DNA from: Certhia americana
Taxonomy: Eukaryota > Chordata > Aves > Passeriformes > Certhiidae
Length of the DNA stretch: 64,000 nucleotides
NCBI GenBank assembly: GCA_018697195.1
Contig: CM031878.1
Location: 66,891,331-66,955,330 of the forward strand
Reading direction: 5' to 3'
Within the stretch, counting starts at the first letter, position 1, and each line of letters starts with the position of its first letter. The notes under the pieces were generated by a model. The model was not told the DNA's origin, made no database searches, and saw only the letters and a program-made list of their open reading frames with translations. Both the position numbers and the translations under genes were made by a program. Shown here piece after piece: positions 10,141 through 24,430 of the stretch.

Positions 10141-12558
10141 TCTCCAGGGAATGCACCAAGATAAGTAAGGAATATCAAATAAAAGAAAAAAAACCTTGCA
10201 ATTGGAATTTCCCACTAAAGGCAGTAAAACACCTGGGCATCTAGAATATGTTATGCAAGTTGAAAAATTATTTCAGTGAGTCCTTGCTCTGTTAATATGT
10301 GGTATGTGTATAACGATTCCAATATTTTATGTACAACTTTAAGAAGTTGTACCTCAGCAGGGGCCATGAAACATAGCTGGTGTTACACACCACAGCTGTG
10401 GTACGAGAAAGTAACACAATCATATCTGCTTGATTGTTCTTCTTATAAATGGAAACAAGTCATGATTATAGCTAAACTGAACACCTCACATCTGTCTGTT
10501 TCAAAGCAGTGGTGTGTGCTCAAACGTAGCACTGTTTGTGTCAGACAAGAAGGAAGAGGTGATCTGTTAACTAGTGAGCCTCTGTGCAGTCTGGACTTTG
10601 AAACTGGCAGGTCTTCTCATCACAAAGCTTCTGCTTCCACACTTGTAATTTCGTGTAACAGTGATTACTTACCTTACAGGGTGCCCTGAGGACCATGTTT
10701 GTTAAGCTATTGAGATCAAGTGTAATGTGATTAAGAACACCTGCATTAGATTTAGACCTGTATTGCAAATAGCCGCTGTTAAAACAGACCTTCCAGTGGC
10801 TGCAACTGCTCTCTTCTTTAGGGCCAGAGAAGAGAATGACTAGTCCCAAGAGTCACACAGGGTCCCAGTTTGATCTGCCTTATGTAAAGGTACTCTGTGC
10901 TTTCAAACCCTTTAAGGTGGGATTGAAGCAGACTTTCTGTCTTGTTCTCTGAACTGTCTGGGATGTGGAAAAAAAACCTGGTACACTTTTTGTAATTTTC
11001 ATGAAAGAAGCGTTTTAGTCCTTAGGAGATGTTTAGGAGTTGCTCTGGAGCCTAAGGTAGTCTGTGGTGTCCTGGAGCCAGAAGTGCTGTTTCAATCATC
11101 TTCCCACAGTTGAACTATAAAGGAACCTGGAAGAAATCCTGTGTGGATCACTTCTTCTGCAGAGTGTGTTCTAGCTCATATTCATCAAGAATGCAAAGAA
11201 GATTTCTTATATTTAAAAGACAAAGATGCTTACAAATTTTTCCATGCTCTGGCCCATGGAATATTATTTTGCAGACTAAATACCTCTCCTCTTTTTGTCT
11301 CCAATTTGAAATTCAGGACTAGATTATATATTTCGTAGTATAAAATTTTTCTTTTCCATTTTACAGTTCTAAAATTTTAAGGGCACAAATGTAATGCTCT
11401 CAGAATTAAAAAAAAAAAAAAAAGTATTAATGCTTTGCCCAAATCAAAGTTTTATGTTTTTAAACAGGTTTGTTTTGGTTTAATTTTAATGGCAATATAA
11501 GAAGATATCTGCAAGCATATCAATATAAATCAGGTGTATTAAAATGCAGGTTTGGTTGGGGTTTTTTATTAGGAGAAATGTGTTTATGTGAACTGTTTCT
11601 GGCTCTAAATCTTTTTATCTATCACTTTGTATTTTGCTGGTTAAAAGCATTCCTCTGAGGTCAAATAAAAATTTGTAATGAAATGCAGGCCAACTCTCTC
11701 ATACTGCTGTTCAAAATGGTGAACTTGTTCTGAAATATAACCATTAACATATTGTTAATGAAAACATTTAGCACCGAGGTCAAGGCTTTTGGGGGAGGGG
11801 AAGAAATAAAGGAAAACACTTTTTTTTTTTTTTTTTCCCAGAGAATATTTGCTGTCTAGCCTTCTTAGTTGTTCTTCATAAAAATATATGGATTATGATT
11901 TAGGGAAAATATTGTTGAGAGGAATGCATTGCAAATGCACAAAATAAATGGGTAATTGCTTTTACATGATTATTTTGCAAGGAATAAGTATGAGAACTGT
12001 TCTGGTGCTGAGCACTACCTTTATTGCATCTGTAGGCTTTAGGATGAAGAAGAATGACAGTGTGACCTTAAGAAGAAAACATGAAGCCCTAAGTCATAGT
12101 GCCCCAAATTTGAATATGTTCACGTACTTCATAATTATCAGAAACTTACATTAATAGTTTGCTATATTCACACAGTGTCACAACAACTCAGAATACAGAT
12201 AATTGTTCCCAAGTTCAGTTATCCAGAAGGTATTTATAGAAAGAGCTTTAGGAAAATGTGATTGTGTTCCTTTCATTTCTCTCTATTTTAGCCTTATTAA
12301 AAGGAGAAATTATGCATCTGAAAAGAAAAACATGAAGAAGAGACCCCATTGCCGTTACTTCGGAGAGCTGAGATGTGGAGAATGAAAAAGCCACTGGTCT
12401 CAGTTTTACTACCACAATGGCCTTTTATGAGAGGGATTAGATACGCCTAGAGCTGGTGCAGCATTCAGTGCTACCCTGGACAACAATCTGGAAAGAAAGA
12501 CGATAAAAATCAGTTTGTCATAAGGTTAAATCACTACAGGCTAGCTAGATTGGCTTTT

Positions 12559-12562
<4 letters not shown>

Positions 12563-12592
<30 letters not shown>
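12563..12592 (-). repeat. Poly(T) run, T30
   Basis: Thirty consecutive T, equal to poly(A) on the minus strand. The sequence on its left, the expected minus-strand 3' side, and that on its right show no recognised retroelement. Confidence 0.9.
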
Positions 12593-13481
12593 CATTTGGG
12601 GAAACAAGGAGAAAAAAAAACTGAAAGAAAGAGAGAAATATGGTTTTAAAGCTGCTTGGGTTGGTTTTTTTTGTTGTTTTTTTCTTTTCTTTTTCCCCCT
12701 TCTCTCCCTTCTCTCTTTTTTTTCTTTCCCTCAAGATGTAGCATTCAGAAAACATGTTGAGCGAGTTGAGGCATTAAAAAGATCAGTCTTTCGTTGCTGA
12801 ATGAAAGACTGTTGTGCGTGTGACTCACATACTAAACAGAAATCTGCCTTCAAAGCCTATTTTACTGCCTAATTATATATACACAAAATGTAGCTGTCTG
12901 TTTCAATCAAATCCTAGGAAAAAGAATAAAACTCCTCTTAAGATGCAATTTTCATGGTTTTTCATAACCTTAGAACACACACTGCTAATGCAAAAGGGGG
13001 AAGTACAGCTGGAAGGTCCAGATAAGGCACCAGTCATTGTTTTGTATTTTTTTAATTATTACTTTATAAAGACATTATACCTCCTACTCAGAATGAGGAA
13101 AATTAGTGTCCTCTCATTATTTTTTCTCTTTATGGGTTGGGGTTTTTTTCCTTGAAATCTTGTTATACATTTCAGGAGAAGCCAGCAGCTGTGGAAAAGT
13201 TTTTTTTTTTTTTTTCTTCAGCCATCTCTGCTAATAGCATCAAGCTTTGGGGAGAAATCTAAGAATTCCAAACCTATGCAAACCTTTGAATTGCACTGAG
13301 CACTCCATATGAACAAAACCAAATACAGAGTGAAAAAATGCATCATAAAACATAAAATAATTGCTGGCAATCAGCTCTCTTGGAAACTTTCAAGCTGGAC
13401 AACATGTGTGAACCATTTCTTTTGTGAGAGACAAAAAAATAGTTGGTTTTAGCTCTTTCTGTAGTAATATAAGTGTGAGAC

Positions 13482-13544
13482 TATGTATATATGCATGTAT
13501 ATATATATATATATATATATGTACATACTACGTATGTATGTATG
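13482..13544. repeat. (TA)n microsatellite with TATG variants
   Basis: Alternating TA core (about 13499-13520) flanked by ATGTATG-type imperfect units. Dinucleotide arrays of this kind are usually length-polymorphic (established). Confidence 0.9.
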
Positions 13545-16189
13545 GTATTTTTTAATACCTACAATTCAGAACTTTAACTGTAAGGTTTGACAAGCCCTTA
13601 CTAATTTATGCCCTCTTGCAGATACAAATTGTTAAAATGAAAGAATGTTTTAATAGCTTATCTGATATATATCTAATTGTACCTTAAAAGTTTCTTACTC
13701 TGGAGATATCCCTGGTTGTCTCCCTGGGAGGCTGCAGCAGTAGAGGTAAACAATGCACTCCGCAAATAGCTGTGCCAGTGAAGAGGTACAGCTCATCATC
13801 TGCCTGGGGACAGTACATCATATTCCCTCCACCTGAGCACTCTCCAGATCATTTCAACCAAAATGAGGCAAATTAGCAAAACTATTTTCCCCCGCTGCTT
13901 AAGTAGTCGAACCCATTTCGGTAGAAGTGATTTAGAGGGGGCTCTTCCTGGAAGAGATGATATTTAGTTACTTCTGGGAAGAGACATGGGAGTGCAGTGA
14001 TAAACAAGTCACAATAGACTTAGAAAATAACGCTATTTCATCTGCAGTGGTTGTTTACAGCCCAATAGTCATATCCTGGAGCTGCCACTATTGTTGTTAA
14101 GCCATTGATTCTAGTAGAATATTATTGCTAATTACTGAAGGGAATAGGTCAAAACTGAAAATTTAATTCAAACACACATTTTCTATCCCAGCCACTGTGC
14201 TCACAAAAAGGCTGATCTCTCCAAAACAGGGCAATGTCTGTTAATTGCAGAATTAATTAGATAAGGGGCCCGACATGTTCTGTTGTGCAATGTATGTGCA
14301 TTCAGCCAGAAAACTTTTCTGGCAAACCTTTCTCCCACCTAATCAATGCCTAGTAATTTGAACTCGGACGTAGTGCAGCGAACGGGTGAAATTTAGGATT
14401 TCTGGTTGGTGTTGTGATCTTGCAGGTTTTCTGTATTTCTGAATGCCCTGGCAAATGGGTATCCAACTCACGTGGATTGCGTCTTCTCTCTCCCAGACTC
14501 GTTACAATGGGGGCTTGTTGAACATAATGACTGTACTTTAGACAGACAATAGGTATGCTAAGGGGATTAGCTGAAGCTACTTCCTTTACCTGCCTGCAGG
14601 GAGGGAATTTGGAGAACAAACACAGAACAAAAGAGTTATGGCTCAAGTGAAGTTGCTGCAAAATATGCAGGGGTGTGACTTTACAGCGCGCTACTGCCCT
14701 GTTTCTCGTATGGGCATCCTTTGTGCACGATGAGGGTGCAGTTCAGACACACACTTCAGCTGTTCTAACAGCTTGCTGCTGCCAAAAGAGGAAGTCCCTT
14801 TCTCTAAGGCCTCGTTTTCCCACTTTTCTCCAGCCCTTCAAGTTGTGTGGTCTCATCCTCTCCATTGCACAGATCTGGCAGTCATTTGACCCCTAAGTGA
14901 GTCGGTGGAGTTTGTTAAGCCAACAAAAACTGTTGACTGTTTTGTGGGGTTAGTTTGCTGTTGGCTCAGTGAACTGAATGAGTGCTCTCTCTTGTCAGAG
15001 AACCAGATGTGTCACTTCTTAAGGGGGCCAGTGGTAGCATATAGTTTAGGTGGCAGTGAGGGTTAGGAAATTGAGGCCTGAACAGCACAAGATGACCCCT
15101 TTTAATTGCAGTAAACCATGAAATTGGGTTATACCATTTAATACAACTGCACCATAAGGATACAGACCTACCATCATCAGATCCGTGGGTTGAATTGCAA
15201 AAAAAAAAACCAAAAAAAACCCAAAACAACCACATTTTATGCCTAACACACTCCCATTCATTTTTCCAAGAGCAGGCTGAGACATATGCATGAAAGCACC
15301 TCATTCAGAGAACAGCTAAAAAGTTTTGGTACCTAGGGGTAGAAATCCTGTCCTCTGGCACAGTTTCAGTAAAAAGAAATGATCTGCTTCTGTCCTTAGA
15401 GCATCAGCATTGTGCTGGATTTAGTGCAGAAGAATGACTGTGTTATAAATTCACAGCAGTATACTTTGCAGTAACTTTCTCACTGAAAAGAATATATCAA
15501 AGAAATCAAGGTGGAACTCAGAGAGACACATGGGAAATCCTAAGCAAATGAAGGGAAGAATAAACCTGCTCTCATAGCAGACTAAGGAGATTTGGCTGCG
15601 AGATCATTGTATGCAATAGATGATGAGCTGAGATGAAGGCAGTAAATGTTTTGGAAGACAAATGATTTGGAAAAGTCAGAGAGAATATTGAGGCTATTGA
15701 CTACAAAATAATCTTCCAAATTTGTAAGAAATCTTAGAAATCCAAGTAAGTCTTGTGTGTCTTCTTTCAGATACATGGGCTCAATGCAAAGTGACCTGAT
15801 TTCTTGCTATACCCGCAATATATGGTTAGACCCACTGGCTTTTTCCAGGTCTGTTTACCTGTTAATCAGACTTACCCATGAGGAATATTTTGTGGGCTAT
15901 CTACCTTGGCATTCATCGCATCACTTTGGGAAGCATTCACTGCACACACATGAAGCCATGATTTCATCTTTTTTTCCCAGAAGATTTCCACAGTCTTATC
16001 TTTGCTGTGATAAATTTAACTAACATAGGGCCGTTTAGTGGCATTGTTGACACATTTATTTTGTCTCTTTAGCTCTAAAGTTGAGCGTGGATAATTATCT
16101 CTAAGAGGCAGCCCTACTTTTAGGACTGGCATAGATTTATTATTCATTCCAAATCCATAATAGGGTATCAGTAATTAATTTAATCTGTG
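13545..16189. other. Intron-like non-coding DNA
   Basis: No gene or identifiable repeat. The stretch 14080-14300 is rich in TAAT/ATTA cores (for example GCTAATTACTGAAG, and AATTAATTAG near 14252-14261) and could be conserved regulatory DNA, but this is a guess from texture only. Confidence 0.45.
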
Positions 16190-16425
16190 AATCAATCAAT
16201 CAATCAATCAACAAACAAACAAATAAGCAAAACCAACCAACCAAACCACAAAAAAAAAAAAAAAAAAAAAAACAACAACAACAGCAGCAAACAAAAAAGA
16301 AGACAAAACCAACCAAAAAACCCAACCAACCTCCCTTCCATAAAATAGCAACAAACTCCCCTCCCCCCAAAAAACCCCTCAAACAAACAAAAAACAAAGA
16401 TATGAAACAAAACAAAACAGAAGAA
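16190..16425. repeat. (AATC)n/(AAAC)n microsatellite and A-rich tract
   Basis: Begins with several perfect AATC units (16190-16210), continues as AAAC units, then about 200 bases of A/C-rich low-complexity sequence including a long A run (about 16250-16272). The W/F/C-rich minus-strand open frames covering it are artefacts. Confidence 0.85.
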
Positions 16426-16555
16426 TCAGAATATCAGAAAAATATTGTCAGGTTGTTATGGTGATGAAACCTTAACTGTGTTAATACTTTTACCTTAGCA
16501 TAATATTATGGCATCACCTAAATGCCAACGGCACAGGTACTAGTACAAATGGGTG

Positions 16556-17214
16556 TCCTGGTGGATGTAAAGCTGAAGAAGATCCAGCAGTGCCCTGGCA
16601 GCCAGGAGGGCCCCTGTGCCCTGGGGACATCAGGCACAGCATCACAGCCGGGCAAGGGAGGGGATTGTCCTGCTCTGCTCTGCATTGGGGCAGCCTCAGC
16701 TCCAGTGCTGGGGACAGGTCTGGGTGACACAGCACAAAAAAGTCATTGAGCTGTCAGAGAGTGTCCAAAGGAGGGCACGAGGATGGTGAAGGGCCTTGAG
16801 GGGAAGCCGTGTGAGGAGTGGCTGAGGTCACTTGGTCTGTGCAGCCTGGAGAAGAGGAGACTGAGGGGAGAGCTCACTGCAGTTACACCTTCCTCATGAG
16901 GGGAAGAGCAGGGACAGACACTGATCTCTTCTTTGTGCTGGCAGTGACAGGACCCGAGGGAATGGCCTGAAGCTGTGTCAGGAGAGGTTTAGGTTGGATA
17001 TCAGGAGAAGGTTCTTCACCCACCGGATGGTTGAGCACTGAACAGGCTCCCCAGGGCAGTGGTCACAGCACCAGCCTGAGAGAACTCAGGAAGTGTTTGG
17101 GCAATGCTCTTGGGCACATGGTGTGACCCTTGGGGTGGCCTGCATGACACCAGGAGCTAAATGCAATGATCTTCAAGGCTTCTTTCCAGCTCAGCATATT
17201 CTGTGAGTCTATGA
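16556..17214 (+). mobile_element. CR1 LINE, 5'-truncated 3' end
   Basis: About 660 bases matching the known layout of the avian Chicken Repeat 1 3' end. It starts inside the end of the reverse-transcriptase ORF, with degraded equivalents of the phrases 'gagaagaggag', 'aatggcctgaagctg', 'aggttggatatcagga' and 'ttcttcac', then 'aacaggctccccaggg'. It closes with the 3' tail 'attctgtgagtctatga', a variant of the CR1 octamer repeat. Many substitutions and small deletions are visible, for example loss of bases before 'acaggctccccag', so this is an old non-autonomous copy. CR1 elements are usually 5'-truncated and lack target-site duplications (established), and none is seen. The open frames across the left part are remnants or chance. 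Confidence 0.9.
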
Positions 17215-20200
17215 ATTTGGTCTTTAATAAAGCAAGTGATAAACTGATTTCCAGGGAAAAGATATGCAGTTTGCTAAAGTGTGTTCATACAAGATCCTTT
17301 CAGCTGACTTTTAACTTGCAATAATAAAATTTTTGGGAGCAAAAGACAAGAAAAGATAGACTAGCACTTCTTTTTTATGTTGTCTTTCAGATTTTTTCTT
17401 AGTAAGTTTTCTTAACTTTTATTTTCTACAAAGAGTTAAAAAAACCAAGAAGGTGTGTTTATTTCTCATAGATACTCTTTTAGAATACGAAGCAGAAGCC
17501 AAAATATTACAGACTCCTAGTAGACAAACTGCTAGATAGACAGGTAGTGTGGAGAAGAACAAGATCAAATGTCATGCATGACGTCTGTGGCAAAACAGTC
17601 AAAATCACTGAATCTCTAGGGTATGGGTTTGGAGAGGACACTCTATAAGAAATCCAAATCCCTGCCATTGCAGAAAACCTTGCAATAAGTAGTTTAGGAG
17701 GTTCACAGACTTCGTATTCTACATACTACTGAAACATCAAAGGCCACAGAATTCATTCCCAAGTCCTACAGTTCTATATATAAAAACATGAAAAGACAGA
17801 GCTATAGTATGCCCAAGGAGGGCAGCAGACTTTTTATCCTGTGTTGTAAACCTCTGTGTCAGAGGAACCTCACACACAACCACTGGAAAAAGATTAATTC
17901 TTTGGGAGAACATCAAGAATATATGTCAGTTAGATCTGAACCAGGATTGTTTCCAGACTTCAGTTTAGCATAAAGTTGTGGCAAACACACATGGCACTAA
18001 TTTCTCATAAATGTCATTGCGACTAAAACCATCTCCTGCCTTCAGCTATGACCAGTGCCTCTGATGACCCACAAGAAGAATGTTTTTCTCTAAGTGCAAG
18101 GAAACATTAAACTTTCTCACTGCTTTCTGTACTGGTCTACTACAAATAGTCCACTCTTGCTGAGTGAAGGTTCATAAAAGGAGATAAAAAAATGCTATAG
18201 TGTCTGAACCCTTGTTGAAACTGGTGCTAGGCATCTTTTTCCAGAGAGATTTTGACAAGATGAGATGCCACTTACCTTTCCTGTAGAATACAGCCTTTCT
18301 CTTGAGGACTCTGAGGTGGGGATATTGCTCCTGCTGATCACAGAAGTCAGGCAGGCAGTGGAGAACTTCCAAGCAGAGAAGGATTGCCTTCAATGTGCAG
18401 TCCATCCATCCCCAGCTGGGAGCATTTTGTGCGTTTGGATGAGTTGGTGGTGTGAGATCATGTTTTATATACTTCTGTGACCCTGTACTGCTGTATAAGG
18501 GCACAACTGTACATAGTTACAGTTATGGCAAGCCCAGATTTTGGATGTTTGCTGTATGAAAAAACTTTCTGTTATCTTTGAAAAAAAAAAAACATTTGGT
18601 ATTGAAGGCCGTTGCTAAGCCATTGCAGAATGGCAAAATAATGTTAATCTGCTTCCTTTAATTTTATAGTTCAGCAGTTTAGTTCCCATTTATGTTGCTG
18701 AATTGCCAAGTTTCCTAATTTTTTTTTGAAACATAAATCTAATCTTTTTGACATGTCAGTATATTCTCAAGACAGAAATAACTGACTGTAAACTTCATGT
18801 CACAACAGGGTTTTTTCCTTGGGGTTTTGAGTGGAAATTATTTGTCTTTCTATTATCCTTTTATGATTGTGTTACACAAAAAATCTAACAAATGTTTAAT
18901 GGAAGCTTACAAGATTGGACAGAGGAATTCTAATTGTCTACCATGTAGAACATAAAGGCATAGAGTAAAATGCATTTTTTTGCACTTTCAGCAGCATCAG
19001 CACAAAATGTGAAGCTTTATGGCACCAATGTATGTGCACATACAAAAAGACATAAAAGAATGGAAGGAAAAAATTATATGAAATATTATTTGATTATTAA
19101 CTCTTCTATCTAAAAATATCTCAGCATTTTAGTACCTGTTTATTAAAAATCTCAGGAGCCAAATTTCACTCACATAAGAATATATTAATGTGTTTTTTAA
19201 ATATATGAATGAGTAAAATAAGGTGTGTGTGTGTGGGGGGGAATCATTCCTGCAATCTAGAAAGGATTTTAGTGGTTTTATTTAGAACTTCTTAAAACTG
19301 GGCTAAATGAAGGAGACAACATCAAAGCCTTAAATATAGATGAGCTGACAAGAGCATAGGAGGTAAAAATCTCAAATTGTTCTGAAAGCTTGCTACAACA
19401 CTGCTAACATATTTTGTTACAGTGCTCTCTTAGTCCTTCACCAAATGCCTAATTTCAGATCCGCTGCACATGCTTTCCTTGCAGGATTTAATGTACGTGA
19501 TTAATCTTGACTTGGCTTAATACTGCTAGGAATGTGGCAATGACCTCAGCTGAACACTGGCAAAGTGATTAATGTTACATGAACTGGGATATTTTTTACT
19601 CACGATCCTGAATAAACACAGACATGCTGTATTCTGTTACAGACCTTTGCTCAATTGAAAATGTACTGTGGTTTCAAAGAGTAATGTTTCAGATGCAATA
19701 AACAACATTAGAGGAAACATGGCTCTTGTTAAAGAAAATGCTGTTTCAGGCTAAAGTCCCAGTGATCATAAAAGATATATGATGCAATAAACAAAATGAA
19801 CCACAGGCAAGACAGGTCCATTCGATGACTAACCTCTGATTGAATTTTCCAACACTCTTTGACATTCTGTGAGATAAACTATTCAGAAAAGGTCCCTATT
19901 AAATATAAGGTTGTAATTTCTTTTTTTTTTTCTTTTTTTAATTTTTTTTTTATTTTTATGGTGAGGTCTAAGAAATGTGTGAATGTTTCTTATAGGTTGT
20001 TTGTGTTTTTGAATATTTTATGATATAGGAAGACAGGCAAACAGTTGCTATGATTGTCAAATGTCTTAAATCAAGTAGAGAAAATGCAATAAAACACAGT
20101 TTCCATGGCAACACATTGTAACCTAGTACCTCTGGATTATGAACCAGCTCACATCTATGATCATTATTTGTTGACAAGCATAAATTGAGCCTAAAAACAT

Positions 20201-22386
20201 AAATTTCAGAGATAAAACTGAAAGCTTGAGCTCAGTAATAATAGTATTTAAATATTTCCAAGTTACTGGCAGCAAATGAAGACTAGTTATGTTGTTATTT
20301 GCATAATGTTAATAAGCTAAATGAAAATGCTTCTATTTTCAAGCCTTTCAGGAAAGATGTAATAAATACATCTGCAAACCTGCAAATAGTAACTGATGTC
20401 TGTTGTGCCCTGCTGAAAGAATACAATAGGACCAGTATTACACAAGACTTTGCAAGCAAATACTTTAATTATAAGTTGCAGTTGTTTGACAAAAAACAGC
20501 AGAAAAAAAAGAACAAATATTTGAACACCTGATTGTTAACACAATCTCCTCTTCTTTGCAGTGCTTTCCCTGTTGCCCATTGGATGTTTTTATAGGTCAC
20601 CATGACACACTAAAGCAGAAAAAGGGAAATTAACTTTGTTGGCAGAATTTATGTACGTCTTTCATCACCACATGAATTTCAAAAGCATAAAGGTGATCAC
20701 TTTGTCTGTTTTTCACAACTCACTAGGAACTGACAAAAACAAAAGGGCAATGAATCTTTTTTCTGAGTGCTTCTCACTCTACTGCTTCTGTGCATGATCA
20801 CCTGAGAGCATGGAGTTGCAGGTCTCCATTCTCAGAGGCTCCAACGGGCAGTGCACGGAGCTCAACCCCAGGAATGTTGGACCTATTGTACAATCTCTGC
20901 AAAGCTGCTCAGCAGCCCTGCAGGTCCCTGAAGCTTCCTGGCAGCAACAAGCAGATGCAAAGCAATAGAGTGTTGCCCACGTACTGGAAGTCTGATCCTT
21001 CCACCTCATTGTGCAGTCACATAAACTATTGCCCAATTATTTGAGATTATCCTGTTTCTACAGATGATCCAGTTTGTTAGTCTGTGGCTTTTCTCCAAGC
21101 AAGTTTCACTGTTTTAGAAACCTTCTGGTGGTTTATGAATAGGCAGGAATGGATATTCATCTTCCTGGCCGAATCAAAATCCTTGTGGTTCAGAGGCTTT
21201 GGCATCACTTTCTTGAAGACTCTGTGTCTCATTGCCTTTATGTTGTTGATGGACTTAAGGGAAAAGACTTGATAATATAGATCGCAAACACAGATCTGTG
21301 CTTGCATGAACTTGGGACCTTAGTGGTTTGTGTAAACAAAATTAATTGCTCTGCTATGCACTAAAAACTGGGCAGGTTTAACCTGCACTAAAACTGTAAT
21401 GGGCCAATTCAATAAGTACATGCAGCAGCTTTGGGACCAAAGGAAGCATACAGCCACCTACGGCTTTGAAGTCCGGTTATGTGAATGGCAAATCCTTCTT
21501 CAAATGTAGATTTTAATTTTTTTTTTTTTTTTTTTTTTGCTTCCCTGACAGCAACTTTGTAGACGGTCCTACAACACTTTTTAACAACCTCTTGCAAGTT
21601 GCAGAAACAATTGATTCACGGAGGTTTTCCTAGCAGAACACACCTACCGGGTCTTCACAGGCATTGTCATGTAAATATCCACTTGAAGACCTTTAAAAAT
21701 ACAAGCTATGTAGGCTTCTTTATGTAGGACAATTGCTGTGACATATCTTAATGTGTCTAAATAATGCGATAGGGACTCTAACTCTGTCATTATGCCTTAC
21801 GGCTTTTGACATTTTCTATGGCTTAGGGAAAAATGCAGAATTGGCTTTCATACAAATACGGTGGAGCTGGAATTTTATATTCTAAAGATCACAGACATTC
21901 CCAGACATTGTCTGGGTACCTGGAGGGCAACACCAGTCCCTTAGGGGATTGAGGGAAGGTTGAAGTACAAAAGCTAGTTGCACCTATTTTCGGAAAATTT
22001 TGTGTGGACCCAAGGTTCTTGTAAGTTTGCTGATTCACTAAATGATGTATTGTGCTTGAAAACAATCTTCAGTACAAAGGGAACAAAATGATATTTAAAA
22101 ATCAGAGGCATGTAGTTCTTGTCACTTTATCAGTTGCCTACCATAAATAAGCTCTATGGGGGAATGAAGAATTAGCAATTAATCATTGTCATACTAGTGT
22201 GGGCACAGCCAGGGCATGTTTTTTTTTTTTTTCTTCTATTTTTTTTCTGTGTAAAATTCAGTGGCACCAGTATAAACCCAGTGGAAAAATAAAATCTGTT
22301 CACAACAAGCTGTACTTGAAGCAGAACTTTTTCCTCCTAATGTCCCTGTGATCTGAACACATTGTCCATATCTTGTACAATGACTT

Positions 22387-22415
22387 TTATTCTAAAGTTT
22401 TTGACTTTAGAATAA
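22387..22415. repeat. Perfect inverted repeat, 12-bp arms, 5-nt loop
   Basis: Arms TTATTCTAAAGT and ACTTTAGAATAA are exact reverse complements separated by TTTTG. AT-rich, able to form a short hairpin or cruciform. No function is implied. Confidence 0.9.
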
Positions 22416-24129
22416 GGATCTTGAATGCTTGAATAGTTCATCCAGTATGAATATCTACCTTAGATGCTAGATGTCCTGAGCTTGGCACTTCTACATTAAA
22501 TAATGTCTGAGATGAACTCTCTTGCTTTGTGTTCTGTGTTGGTTTTCAGACCTTCACCTGTCTTGCATATTACATCTTCTCTGTGGTTTGCTAATGGTAA
22601 GGTGACTTTGCATGTGATCAAAACTAGAGCTTTTTAATATAATCTGAATTCTGAGTGTGATTTCTGAAGCATATTTCTATTTTAATGAGTAACCCCATAA
22701 CTCTGTATACTATATTTCTCCAGACTAATGTTCAAGCACTACAGTGATGGACAAAGTGTAAAAAACCCATTCAGTTGAGATAGCTATAAATTTTTCTCAA
22801 TTAAGCTACTAAAAAGAAAGAGTTTATAAGAAAAGTAACTAGAAATGCTGAACTTGGTAGCATCTAGTGTAGGCTATCTTCAGAAAGGACTGTAGGTGGA
22901 TTGTAGGGCAATTTTAAGGTGATTCTTGGGATGTATTGGTTGGGTGAGGTGCTTATGATTTCAGTGACAGGATCAAGCAGTTTTCAATGCTCAAGAGGGT
23001 TTGCAATCTCAAAGTCTAGTTTTAGTGTCAGTGGCTGAAACACCTCTCAGTGATCTGGTGCTCCTTTTGGGAAGACTGTATCAGCAGACCCCGTAGTTAC
23101 TTGCCTTGTTTTACATGTAGATCTGCTTGCTCCATGGTGGTGTAAATTCTGCCTGTTTTCAGCAGCAAAGTTCTCATGGGCTTATTGCTCTGCTTTGTTG
23201 CTGCTTTTATTTTTATTTTTTACCACCTTGGAGCTTTTTTTTTTAAATTGTGTTCTAACTGCAACTTCTTCAAAGTCAGTAGAGTTATCTGGAAGTAAAA
23301 GCAGAAGAATATAATTGTGAATTGGAAAAGCACAGGAACATCTATTTCGCTCATTAAATTCCCAATTAAACACATCATTGGTCCAAATCATTTGTAAAGG
23401 CCAGTGCAAGGTCATATAGTTTATGTCACTTAGGCGGAATAGTTTATAGTTGGCATGTCTGTTCTGCTGAGCAGATGATATTCAAATAGGAAATGTCTAA
23501 GAATTTTAAGGGGCCCAAGCAAAATCCACAGGAATGCTTTAGGAAGAAGAAGCTGTTTAACGTTTGGTGCATGTGTTATGCGTATCCTGTACTTAATTTC
23601 TTCTTTTTTTTTTTTTCCATTTTCTTTTTCTCCCCCTTCTTTCCCCCTCCTTTTCTTTCAAACTGCTTATATACTTCTATGGATATTCATAAATAACACT
23701 TTTTATATATCATGGCTTATATACTCCCAGTTTTATGCTAAAATCACAATGAAATTTGTAAATCAGAATTAATGAATAAATGACATCTCCGCTTTTTGCG
23801 TTAGCTGTTGTGTTTAAATGGTGTAGCTCACTGAGTTCACTAAGAATTTGCACAGACAAAACCAAATTAGGAGTTGTGTGAATCCAAATGAAATTACATC
23901 ATACACGAATTTAAAATTGGGCCTCGTACATCTTGGCCATTAACACCTGTCTTTTTGATTCAAAAGTAGCTTCATCTACATAACAAAGTATTTCAGCTAG
24001 AAGGGATAATCTGTGTTACAGAAGCTTAGACGTAATAATGCAGCATAAAACTCCGGGGAGTTTGTACTGCTGCTTTGTACAAGAGACACTAGTAGGGATG
24101 AATTTACTCGTGGTAAATTCATGGGGTTT

Positions 24130-24430
24130 TGCGGGGTGTTCTAACTTGCTGCAGCCTCGCCTCGCAGCCTTTTGCCGGTCACTGTGCCCCTTTCCAAAGG
24201 CTGCAGGAGGGCCACAAGTGCATTGCTAAGCAGCCTGGAGGATTGTCCTTGGCTGCAACACAAACCCCTGCAGTGCAGCCGTGACCTGCCGGCTGAGGTC
24301 AAGGCACCACCTCTTGAGCACGGCCGAGTCTGGCAGGGCAGCTCACGCACCGCTGCTCACAGCAGAGCTGCTGAGCCCCAGGGGCACAATAGCACCTGAC
24401 AGAGCTCTTTGGAAGTCCTCCTCCCTGCCC
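24130..24430. other. GC-rich patch of unknown nature
   Basis: A roughly 300-base block clearly richer in G+C than its surroundings, with open frames in both strands (plus 24172-24399, minus 24141-24350). No splice context, start context or protein feature supports coding. It could be a decayed repeat or a small regulatory island. Confidence 0.35.

Larger units (their letters stand above)
7116..13481. other. Intron-like non-coding DNA
   Basis: No supportable coding exon, RNA gene or identifiable transposon. Simple-sequence tracts occur at 7699-7732 (T/C-rich), about 8035-8160 (A/G-rich), about 10018-10140 (A/C-rich), 11409-11423 (A), 11820-11836 (T) and 12563-12592 (T30). Open frames up to 140 codons lack splice context or recognisable protein features. 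Confidence 0.5.

Noticed and set aside
11741..11759. CATTAACA-TAT-TGTTAATG palindrome
   Set aside because: Eight-base AT-rich arms are expected by chance in 64 kb of this composition.
22548..22595. Short exon-like segment between TTTTCAG and ATG|GTAAGG
   Set aside because: Only 47 bases. The signals are plausible, but nothing links it to the 29.1 kb exon and it has no supporting coding signature.
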